A DNA stretch of 64,000 bases from Manduca sexta (taxonomy: Eukaryota; Arthropoda; Insecta; Lepidoptera; Sphingidae): positions 20,902,777 through 20,966,776 of the forward strand of contig NC_051141.1 in NCBI RefSeq assembly GCF_014839805.1, in the 5' to 3' direction. The notes under the pieces were generated by a model. It made no database searches. It was given only the letters and a program-made list of their open reading frames with translations, and was not told the DNA's origin. This document shows, piece by piece, positions 30,614 to 41,800 of this stretch. The position numbers and the translations under genes were made by a program. Every line of letters begins with the position of its first letter. Within the stretch, counting starts at the first letter, position 1.

Positions 30614-31877
30614 AAGTAAGTTTTATAGTTGAAAATGCCCTTTTAAAGTGTTTATTCGCGGTTTGACATAACATTTGTAAATAAACAGTGAAATATTATA
30701 ATGCACGTGTAAGGTAATCCGCGTAGGTCACTGGTACGAGGTAGCGTTAGTTTCACAAAAATGTTTATATTTATTGCTAACGATACAGTGGATCGGTGCG
30801 ATATTTGTCACATCGAATTGCCGGTATCGTTTTGGCGCCTATATTTGACGAAATTTTGCGATTTTTTGTTATAACGGTTTTTCGCTATTGTTATGCCCGT
30901 GCCTACCAGCCTTATTGTTCTGCTTGACCTATCAGAAAATAAGAATATTAACTTTTGTTTAACTTAACATATACAAGTTTGTAAGGCGCGTAACATTAAT
31001 TCCCAAGTTTAATTTATGAAATTTTATTAGTATGCAGACCTTCAAAGATTTTTTGTTTGAAAACCGCTTGGCGATTTTTTTGTAATTTTAGCAAGTGATA
31101 TTGCTGGTTTTATGTTTTATGACACTGTTAAAACAAATTGTCTTTTCGTATTTGGAATGTATGATTTAAAAATATTTTTTTGATGACATTCTTTTTTCCA
31201 TAATTGCCATCCATCTTTCTCCCCCTAGCTTGCCTGAGCTGGTAGAGTACTATGAGTTGTCTTGAGCAAACTTCATAAATTCACTAACCATAAAAATACG
31301 ACTGCAGGCAAAGTCTCCATACCTGATTTAAACATTTAATTGTAAGCTTTCTGTGGCCAATATTTCCAATATATCCACAGCTTTCCCCACATTTTCTTTG
31401 AACTTGGATTATTAGATTCACCAAAAAACAAAAATATAAGTTGTTCTATATTATATAAGCATGTGTGTGAAGGAAATGGTTATTTGATGCGAATCAAACC
31501 CAGGCTTCTGTTTGCCATGAGAAATTTTGGATATGTTCCTATTCTTACACATTTAAAATATAAATAATTAGTAAACCTAAATGTAGTATTAGGTAGAACA
31601 AGTCATATTTCATTACTCGGGCTTAGTTAAACATGGCTACTTTTGCCGCCAATATCATATTTTTCCTGTGACTGCCAATGGCCAATAGCAGTTGGAACGA
31701 ATACAGTTTTCTGTTAATAAATTGCATTCATAATTCAAGAAATGAATACTACTAAGCTGTTATTCTTTGTAATACTAGCTATTTATCATTATTAATGAAA
31801 AATCACATTATTGTTAACTTGACTGATTTATTTGGAAGTGTGTCATTTACCTGTTAAGTTTACAAGCAAAAGACTAA
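30614..31877. other. Gene-free stretch (putative RCC2 first intron, proximal part)
   Basis: AT-rich with no coding exon or clear element ends. Confidence 0.4.
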
Positions 31878-32130
31878 CCCCCTTATTCATAAACGTTTTT
31901 TATCTAAGGACGGAGTAAAGCTGTGATAACAAGCATGTTTCTCAGTGCCCAACGGCACTGAGAAATAGACATAGGGCCGGTGTGATTGGTTATTATTGTT
32001 GTATTTCAATATTAGCCAATCACAACGGCCATACGTCTATGCAGACTGCCATGCCGTCAGCACTGAGAAACAGACTTGTTATCACAGCCTTACTCGGTCG
32101 TTAGATAAAAAACGTTTATGAATAAGGGGG
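31878..32130. mobile_element. MITE with ~75-bp inverted repeats, copy 1
   Basis: Starts CCCCCTTATTCATAAACG and ends CGTTTATGAATAAGGGGG; the arms extend through TATCTAAGGACGGAGTAA.GCTGTGATAACAAG. Same family as 37758-38027. The flanking TAA/ATA is an imperfect 3-bp duplication; the second copy has TAA on both sides, suggesting a Harbinger-type transposase. Confidence 0.8.
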
Positions 32131-33178
32131 ATAGTCATTGTGTGTGCTATACTTTGTGCAATTTATCATTGATTAACTTTGATAAATACAGTTAAGTGCT
32201 ATATAATGTTTTTTTTAAATAAAATGTAATGAAATAAAAATCTATTAACTGGAACAGTATAAGGAAATCCAAAACCATAGGAGAGAAAGCAATAATGTTT
32301 TAGGAAGCATTACGTAATTTTTTATAAAAACAATATAGGAATAGTATTTTTTTTATTATGGGTTGTCTATAAAAGTTAGTCAAATTGTTATAAAAAAAAA
32401 TTATGCAAATCACCTCAGTTTTATGTAAGAATTACTACATTGTATCAGAAAAAACTGAGCTGTAGAAATTAATGAAATTTTATAACATATTATATCATAC
32501 AATTTGTAATGCTATTAAACATATTGCAATTTAATGTTAGATATGGCCTCCACCTCGCTTTATTCAGGTATGGACACATTTCAAGACACCTTAAGTGGTC
32601 TGGACAAAGATTTATGGTTAATTATGCTTAAATGATATTGGACTGCGTCATTTAATTTTTCTATGTTGTTGCATTGATAATTATTAATTTGACTCTTTAG
32701 GGAACTCCATATACAATAATCCTTCGGCATCATATCAGATGATGGCAGCCATATGGAGTTAAGTATGCAAAATATGAGGACCGCATTCTGTAGATTGTTT
32801 TGACCTCAGAGAAGTTTGCAGATTATAATACTGCATGTTGCCAGGAGGCTTGTTATACCCCATTCTCTCAGATATCATGTCAAAACCATTTGAATGATTA
32901 TTCTAGCAGCAATATATCATTGTTTCTTAAACTTAAAGATATTTTTAGCTAGGCAATTGAAAATAAAACAATGAAAGTAATCATTGTTCATAAAAAAATA
33001 TTTAATACAAAAAAAATATTTTTTACAGAAGTAAAATATGGATCTCTATATTTTTTTTATTTTGACAGTAATTATAAGCGAAATACATTTTAATTGTATT
33101 TTTTTACAAGAACCAGCACTTTGTTTGACAGTTGGATAAACATCTATAGGGCTGAATTAACAATTCTGGTAATGGTTA
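32131..33178. other. Gene-free AT-rich stretch
   Basis: No supported coding sequence on either strand. Poly(T) runs near 33050 and 33100 could mark the 3' end of the minus-strand relic that follows. Confidence 0.35.
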
Positions 33179-34740
33179 ATTATTACAATATGTTTTAGTC
33201 AAATAAGGTATAATCAATAGGCTGTAGTTGTACTTGGTCAGCATTTATCCAAACATATATTTGTGCTAGAACTCTTAATAAATGTAAATGTAAAGCATCA
33301 GATGTGCAAATTATTTTTAATAAATTTAAACCGAAAGTAATATTTTTCGTAATTAAGTTATACTGAAGCTCATTAGCAGTTTGTTTTGTTTTCAAGAAAA
33401 TGTACTTGCAATAAGTTTCTAATTCAGTCAATTGTTTGACACTAAGATCTGGATTTTGTTAATGTTGTAGAGGTTTTTGTACAACATCCAACAGTACCTA
33501 ATCTACTGGTCAAAACACAACCACTTGGGAAGTATAATGCTGGCAAAATACGACAATTATTTTCGCATAGTGATTGAGCAGCCAAATGACATTTTAAAAT
33601 GAATTTCTTCTTATACAAACCATAAACCGAAACAACTAAAAATATTTCGAAGATTTGAACAGTATTTGTTGTAGCTTACTCCATCCAAGTATTGAGTTTG
33701 TAGATGGTCGGCAGAAAATATTTTCTGTTTAACTTTGTCGCAGCCTACACAAAATCCGGAGAAAATTTACAAATTGGGCTTTGTTTTGACTATTTTCCAA
33801 TAAACAGCAACTGTCTTTAGAATTTGGTGATAAAATCTGCTTACTTTCTTGGAAACTAAGAATTTCTTGACAGTTTAAAATTTTTAAATCAACCTTGTTC
33901 TGCTTAGCTGTAGGCTCCACTTTGATTAAATTTACTCCATTTTTAGTGGGTTCTTTTCTTGATATATCACTATTGTTGTCATATGGGACAAGTCTTTTTC
34001 CGTTTTATGTTTCTTGAAAAAAATTATTGCTATCTTTAATTCCATGAAGAAACAATGATGAATCTTCAACTATATTTTAAAAGGAAAAATTAGTTTTTTG
34101 TCGATATCTTCACACACAATTGAAGTTATTACTTCTGTATCAATGTTTTTCAATGCTTTGTTATTGATGCAATGCCCAAATTTATTTAACATAATGATTA
34201 AGTGTTTTGATCATTTTAAGTGGTGAATAAATTGTGCTAAAGTTATTCGCTTTTGGGGTTTATTTCTCAGTAATAGTAAAATATATAAAATACTGATAAC
34301 CCTTGTCTATTATTATTCACACTTAATTTTTGATTCTTAGCACTGAACAATGTCCGTTTAAAAGTTTTTCAAGTATCTGATAATTGATCTTTTTTAAAAA
34401 AACTATTCAATTAAAATTTTACCACATAAATACCCATCTGGTATTGCTCCAGTGTATTATACTTCCCTGCACAGTTTTTTGCAACTTGAACTGTGCGTAT
34501 TTGTGGTAAATCTTAAAAGCTAAGATTTTAATGTAAAAAAATCACTAGATGAAGGTGTTAGTAAACCTGTTAAATATCTTCACAGCAAATTTAATGTTCC
34601 AAATTAGTTAGTGAATCATTTTAAATCACTTCTTGAATGTTCGGTAATTACCTTCAATATGTCTAAAGCCTTTGTATTGTCCTGTTGAATAGTAAAACAT
34701 TTTACTAAGTTTGATTAACTGCTGCTCAAATATTTTTAAT
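33179..34740 (-). pseudogene. Intronless, multiply frameshifted gene relic (probable retrocopy), parent not recognised
   Basis: The minus strand carries consecutive protein-like segments in shifting frames with no splice sites between them. Examples from upstream to downstream: KALDILKVITEHSRSDLK (near 34670-34620), GKRLVPYDNNSDISRK (near 33990), a 63-codon stretch ending FVNFLRILCRLRQ (33920-33730), ILPALYFPSGCVLTSRLG (near 33530) and LSVKQLTELETYCKYIFLK...DYTLFD-stop (33440-33195). Several stops and frame changes make it non-coding today. Absence of introns and collinear decay suggest a retroposed mRNA copy. The parent family could not be named. It lies within the presumed RCC2 first intron. 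Confidence 0.55.
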
Positions 34741-35512
34741 CGGATACAATGTAATGATTCTTACATAAAATGAAGCAGTTATCAATTTCACAAATTTTTG
34801 TAGGCAGTTGTTGTAGCTAAGTTAGGTGGGTGCAGGCAGCCTCTTAAGGGTGGCTGTAGTGGGCATGAAATAAGGTCTATTAATTTTAATAAATTTTCGA
34901 CAGATGGGGAATACGAAGGTTAATAGATAACAGTACTTACTAAGCAAGTTTATTTGTTTTTTAACCCATAACCCCTTGCTTAGAATATCTTATATTAAAA
35001 ACTATGTTTCGAAGGTATTTTTTTCAAATATATGTAGATTTCTGCTATAAGGATATCAATAAAATTTAACACATAGACCATTGACCAAACCTTTAAATAA
35101 CATGTTATTAAAGGCTCCTTATTTTGAGGGTTTTATGCTAACGGTTCTAAAACAACACTGTGTAATGTGTATTCACTATTTTCATAACGGCTTGTTACAT
35201 AATATTGTGTGCCCAAATTTTTTTTATAACTTTTCAAAACTCGTCGGTTTTCATCCATTGTTAGGCAAACCCATACAAAGTGTAACTCAACTTTCTTTAT
35301 GACGTTAAAAACAAGGTAAAAATATGAAAGAAAAAAATTATATAATTCTTTGAGAGGTAACAGTAATATTTTTTTTTATAATTACATTAAGTGGGACTGG
35401 GATTTTTCATCTTATTCATTACTCAGTTATGGATATTTATTGTCCTTTAACATTTCTGTATTTAAAAATAATAATTGAAAATATCTTGACGTTGTTTCAA
35501 CGTTGTTGTTAT
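34741..35512. other. Gene-free stretch
   Basis: AT-rich; a 73-codon frame at 35081-35302 has AT-ending codons and no recognisable domain and is not called. Confidence 0.35.
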
Positions 35513-35760
35513 TAGGGGTCGTCCATTAATCTCGTGATGTTTTAGTGACTTTTAACCCCTCCCCTCCTCCCCTACCGAAAATCACGTGTATTTTTATGGT
35601 ACAAAGAGTACAAAAAATTTAAATTAAATCACGCCATCAACGAAAAATAATTACATGTGATACCTCATTACAACCCTTGGGATATTTCGTGATTTTATTT
35701 CCGAACACTCCCTCCCTTTCGAGCCTCACGTGTATCATAGATGTACCCTTATGAGGAAGC
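35513..35760. repeat. Probable one-ended MITE fragment
   Basis: Begins AGGGGTCGTCCATTAATC, resembling a transposon terminus common in insect MITEs, and contains two internal ATCACGTGTAT-like motifs. The opposite inverted end was not found. Confidence 0.35.
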
Positions 35761-35857
35761 CTTTCAGTAGGTCTTACAGTCAGCCACAAAAGTAATTGAA
35801 AACTACGAAACGTTTCTACACATTAACTTCAGTCGAAATCTTTTTTCTTTATCTATA

Positions 35858-36393
35858 TCTATACTATTATATAACGCTGAAGAGTTTGTTTGTTTGTTTG
35901 AACGCGCTCATATCAGAAACTACTAGTTGGATTTGGAAAAATATTTATTGATAAATATTTTAGTGCTCGATAGCCCATTTATTTAGGAAGGCTATATAAC
36001 ATCACGCTATGACCAATTGACAATGTATACCGACATTTTAATCAATGAAGTGTTGCGGACGAGGAAAATGTATTCCTTTTGAGAGCTTCCGTTGCTCGTC
36101 CTGCCTAAACGATTAAAGTTACGCAACAATCATCTATTAAATGACAGAGATATTCCACTTAAAAATTTCAAAAAAGTATTTTGATGCAGAGGCCCCCGCC
36201 GCTTCTATCTGCCTTTCTGAATAAGATACCCTCTACCCAACGGACTTCGATGAAGTTTGGTAAGGAAATTGTTTAGAGATCCTGGAAGGCATGGACCCTG
36301 AGAAATTAGCCTACTTTCTATTCCAGGAAAATATATAGCGGTACTTTTATGCCGAAAAACTTCCAAGCGGGCGAAGTCGCGAGCCTAAGTTAG
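35858..36393 (+). mobile_element. Non-autonomous Helitron, complete
   Basis: Inserted after an A: 5' TCTATACTATTATATAACGC; 3' GCGGGCGAAGTCGCGAGCC then TAAGTTAG followed by T. The 3' hairpin GCGA-AG-TCGC sits about 12 bp before the end. No Rep/helicase frame. Fragments of the same family occur at 9982, 11797, 24000, 37184 and 55755. Confidence 0.75.
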
Positions 36394-37183
36394 TATAAAA
36401 TAACGTTACTCCTTTGAAGTTTATTTTAGATTCAGATTTCAGTTGTAGGCGCATATGATTTATAGTCCGTGGATCAAATGTTTTAAAATACCGGTATTTT
36501 CAAGTAGAAATGGAACTTATCACATTATTTTTTGACAATTAAAATGGCTATCAAGTATCGGTCCGTCACCCACTCGTTTCGAATGCAATTAGTTTAGTTA
36601 GGTGGGAATATGCGTATGTTATAATAACCGATAAATAATTGGGTATATGACGCAAGGCGGGATAGATTTTTGTACGTAATAAATGTAGACATACTGGCCT
36701 ACCCACAAAAAAATTCAACACAAAAACACCACTAAAAAGTGGCGGGAAAGCAAAACTGGCAATTTCGTTTACTTGGACGACGTACTTATTTCGGTTTAAA
36801 AACCAATTTAATTAACCCATTTTAAAATTATTTCTATTGTTTTAATGTGGAAGTATATCCTTTCAAATAAAAATAAAATTTGTCAAATAGGTTAATAAAT
36901 TACTGAGTTCTGAGGTAACAAAAGTAAAGAAAATGAACATCGAATTAACAACCTCTTCCTTTTTTGAAATTGGTTAAAATGATCCTCCATTTCACCGTAG
37001 TGTCCTGTTGTGTTTTATACATAATATAATTATCGTATAATATGTCTTTAAAAGCGGGACAATTTGGCTCTTTCTCTTGGGACAATTTGCCGGGCAAACG
37101 GGACAGACAGCCTGAAATAAGAACGTATGGTCATATTAGTTAAAACTGAAAATGTTGATGTGTACTTTGCATTTTATAAACCA

Positions 37184-37278
37184 CTAGCTTTTGCTTGCGT
37201 CTGCGGCGGTTTAGTAGTTCCTTAGATTAACGCGTTCAAACAAACCAACAAACTCTTTGTGTTCTATATTAGTATAGA
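37184..37278 (-). mobile_element. Miniature (95-bp) Helitron
   Basis: The minus strand begins TCTATACTAATATAGAACAC and ends GACGCAAGCAAAAG then CTAG, followed by T. Both termini are conserved but almost all of the interior is gone. Confidence 0.7.
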
Positions 37279-37757
37279 TTTTAATCTCAATTTCTCTGGT
37301 TTCGACATTAATCAGTTTTGATTCATTCACAGATGTATGTGCATTATGAATTTATTGTTAAATACATACAGATAAATATTCTTTACAGGGTGATAACTGT
37401 TACTACTTTAATTTTTATAAAGTCATACGAAAGTTTGGTGACAATAAAATAAAAAAGGTAAATCTAGTATATTATATATAGTACCTACTTGCACAATAAA
37501 GTTTACTTTCGATCTGACATTCATTGATATCACACCACATTATCTAGATGTAAATTTTTGTCCTACAGCTACTAACGACCTGCCCCTGCTTCGCATGGGT
37601 AACGAAGCATATAATATGCCTAAATTTTCTATGGTATGAAATATTGAAGACTTATACACATAAATATTAGTACAAGATGTTTAATCACAATGAACTTCTT
37701 GAAGTAATTAAGATATAAAATTACAAATTATTAGATTTGTTTTAAAATACCAACTAA

Positions 37758-38027
37758 CCTCCTTATTCAAAAACGTTATTTATCTAAGGACGGAGCATTG
37801 CTGTGATAACAAGTCTGTTTCTCAGCTTTGTTTATCTGACGGCTTGCTGGTTCAGCTTTGTTTATCTGACAGCCAACTAGATTCAAGTTGTATCTCAATA
37901 TTAACCAATCATAACGGCCTTATGTCTACGCACTGCGAAGGCTGCCATGCTGTCAGCACTGAGAAACAGACTTGTTATCACAGCAATGCTCCGTCGTTAG
38001 ATAAAAAAACGTCTATGAATATGGGGG
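37758..38027. mobile_element. MITE with ~75-bp inverted repeats, copy 2
   Basis: CCTCCTTATTCAAAAACG at the left, CGTCTATGAATATGGGGG at the right, target duplication TAA (37755-37757, 38028-38030). Arms match copy 1 (31878-32130) through TCTAAGGACGGAGCATTGCT. It contains a short internal direct duplication of a TTTGTTTATCTGAC segment. Confidence 0.8.
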
Positions 38028-38030
38028 TAA

Positions 38031-38797
38031 GAATATAGACGATCATTGTACATGATCATCAAATAAAACTATTTCACGGATTTTATCGTTGTTGTTTATT
38101 ATTTATTTATTGTATCGTTTTAGCTATGGTAGTAATAACAATTAATGCTATATCGAATTAATTTCATTGCATGCGAATTTTCATATTTAGCATGCTAAAC
38201 AACCATGTTATTAATTGCAATATGATGAATATTTTGCGCCTATACATGTGAATGTGCAAGTTTTTAATAAAAATACCTTTAATTCTCTATTCAGTTTTAA
38301 TAATATATATTGTTGTATGAAATATTATTCGAATAATATTCGGTAATATTCGCGCCTTTTTCTTCGTTCACTACTTCCTCAAAACAGGCGCGTTAACATA
38401 AGAAATCATTATATACGATCAATTATAATTTTTATTTATATTTCATAATAACACAATTACAGTCTCATCAAATTTTAACAATTGAAAATACTGACATACA
38501 GAAAATATTTGCCACGTTGGCGCCAACACTTACAAACATTTTATCTAGCAAGTAACCTAGTTTTAAATGTTTTCAAATTATTTAATATGCGAACATCTAC
38601 AAAATAACCCATAGTTCAGGCACTACTACATGAAATTCATTAGAGCTCGATTTATTATCAAATCGGAAACAATAAATACTTTTAAGTACATAATTTTATG
38701 CACTTTTCATAATGTATACACAAGAGTAATTTATATTGTTTTTTTTTTCTCTATTTCTACATTTTCAAACTTGTTTAATTTATATTGTTTGTTATAG
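38031..38797. other. Distal part of presumed RCC2 first intron
   Basis: AT-rich and gene-free, ending in a pyrimidine-rich TTGTTATAG acceptor at 38797. Confidence 0.4.
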
Positions 38798-38803
38798 TGA
38801 AAA

Positions 38804-41800
38804 ATGTCGAGTGCGGGTCGCAAGCGTGCGGCGCCGGCGTCCAGCCGCGGTGGGGCGAAGGTCCCGCGGCGCAAGAAGCCCGTGGTCTCCGAGGACGAGG
38901 ACAGCAATGACTCCACGCAGTCCAACCCTGCGCCGGAGCCCAGGAGCCCTTCGCCTGAGCTCGAGGAGCCTACCACTAAGTTACCTGAGGTATAATAATA
39001 AATGTAATCTTCAGTGAGGGACAGTGGTACAACACCTCTGGACAGAGCTGGGATTGCTGGAGCAGGCTATAGAAACACTGCTTCATATGGATTTACCGAT
39101 TATTATTTAATATATATTTGTCGCCGCAGCACCTTGTGTTAATTAGATAATTTCTAAGAGTCGATTAGAGATCATTAAAATTATTATGAAAAATAACAGG
39201 AGTTGATTTGTGCACAGAGTCGATTTCTGTAATTGTTTTGATCGTAAAATGTGACTGTTGTCAGAAACGTTGAATTGGTGAATTTCCGGAGCGGTAGTAT
39301 CGCCATATATCCTTACATCGAGGAAGTATTAGAAAAGGAGGAAGGTTGACAGCTGCCAATATAAGGACCGGCCGAACGACGAGAGTGCAGTCTTGCAACA
39401 GTCTTGTTCCGATGCTGAACGGATCACATTGTGTATTCCGCTAGTGTTACTATGCAGTAAATTGTTAGTGAAGTAAATAAGTGTTTCAGTAACTGAACCA
39501 ATGAATAAATAAAAATATACCGGTTGTGGCGGTACAATCAATGCATACACCGCCATCTCGTCAACATCACCGGAACTGCAAGATGATCGATGCGTTGACA
39601 CAACTGTAGTGATAACACACAGCAATCACGTTAGATGGCGACAGACGATCCTGGATTACGCTTGCACAATTTGAGCGACCTGTTGCATATATACCACCCC
39701 CGAATAGGAACCGTCGGAGGGACCGCGGCCGGTCAGGCGCAACATCTGCCTGACTGAGAATCTTCCCCTTCCATAGAGGAACGCAACCATCTGTTCCTCT
39801 ACAGCGGTGTCTATCTTTACGCCGCTAAACCGGTGATACTTCATCGCTCATTTAAAAAAAATAACCAAGTAAATAGCTTTCATTCCGACATATATATTAT
39901 ATTTTATTGTTTTGAATGACGAGGCGAGCTTGCCTTCGCCTGCTGATAAAGGCTACGACCCCCCATAAACAGTAGAAACACCATAAACCACCTTGAATTA
40001 CAAAGTATTGTTTGGTATTCCACTGCGCTCGCCATCGTGTAATATGAGATGTTAAGTCTTATTGTGTCCTGTAGTTACACTGGCTACAATGTTTTTCAAA
40101 CCGTAACATAACAGTGACTAGACACTGCTGCTTGCCAGCCGAAGTAGACATTGCGGTGTTATCTACCCAGGCGGACTCTCACATAAGAGCTACCACCACC
40201 AGTCAACTATAAACTTTACAGACTCACAGATAAAATATATGGATGGAGACACCGTCTAAAAACAGTTGAATATGGCTATAGCATTACTTAAACGCCATTT
40301 CTGTACCACAATCAGCTGATAGCATAGATAGATAGAGATAGATCTTAACATCAGCCTCGTAACATTGGTCTGTTTGTTCAGGAGTTGCTGGAGACATTCT
40401 GCAAGCCTCCTGGCACGCTGCTGATCGCCGGGATGGTCTCCTGGGATATGGTGGCCCGCCGCGACAACAACCCCACCAAACGGACCCACCCCAATCTATA
40501 CACATTCCATAAGTTCACCGACAGACGGGTCAGTATATTATTTGCTTTATTGGTATATATTAATTTATATGCGTCACATTATTGTGTATAGTTTTTGTAT
40601 GGCTCCTTGATTGGTTAAATGTCCTTACTGGGAGTAAAAATTTTGTCACAAGGGAGGTCTCTGTAATTTTTTTAAATCCTGTCATCTCATCTGTTTTTAT
40701 GTATGCCTGGGTATAACCTTTGAAATATCAGTAGAGCTGCTACACTCACATGACGCATTTATCTACGAAGGGGTATGCAGAACCGCAACCAGGGCACCTA
40801 CTTTTCGCCGAGTGTGTTACATCCCATGATGTGATAGGGGGCGAGCCTATCACAGTAACAAAACACTATACACAGTGACTTGAATTTTATTAACTGCAGG
40901 GTTAAACAACAAGAACATAATATTGTCCAGAGAATCTATTATTTAGATAGGCCTGGAAACTAATCATAATGCTTTATAATGCCAGCAATATCAAAAAATT
41001 ATCGTGTTTCATTTGTTTCAAATGTTTTAGTTATATCTAATAAAGTTTATAATATGTGAAATTATAAAAATATATTTTAATTCGGCAGTATCGTCTGATC
41101 GTGAGCGGCTGCACCGCTGGTCATTCTGTGTTAGTGTCGGAAGATGGCGAAGCCTACACTTTCGGTATGTTAATTTGTGTTAGATTATCACAACAACCAG
41201 CTGTGCTGATGCATTTCGTGATATTTCTATCACCAGGTAGTATCCGTGCACTGTTGTTGGTTTGAAGATTATAGTTTCATTATAATCTTTATAAGACGTC
41301 CATCTCGCATTCAAAGATACTAGAGTCGCCAAAGGTTCATAATTTTAAATGACAATATATTGTTTAAAATGTAGTTATGTATGTGTGCATACTTTTTGAA
41401 CTCAAGGTATTTTTGGAAATAGGCAATAACTTGAATACCAACTCCCTGCATCAATATGACTTTGGGCACAAAGCAAATATATGAGGTTGTCTAAAATTAA
41501 TTCTAAAAAATCTTAATTGGTGAAATTATACACGGATACCAAACAAACGAACTGTTTTATTATAAGAACAAGAAACAACAGAAAGCTTTTTAAATTTAAA
41601 TTCTATACAGCCAATTACTAATTACCAAAGAGTAAAAACTATAAAACTATATTCACAAGACAAAGGCAACAAAAACATTATGCCACAAACATTATGTTTA
41701 ACATTCTTCCAACATCCTCCCTTAAACATAATCCCATCTTCGATGAGCAATACGCTAGTTTTGCAAGTGACGTTGCCTTGGTGAGCGCGTCGGCAACCAT

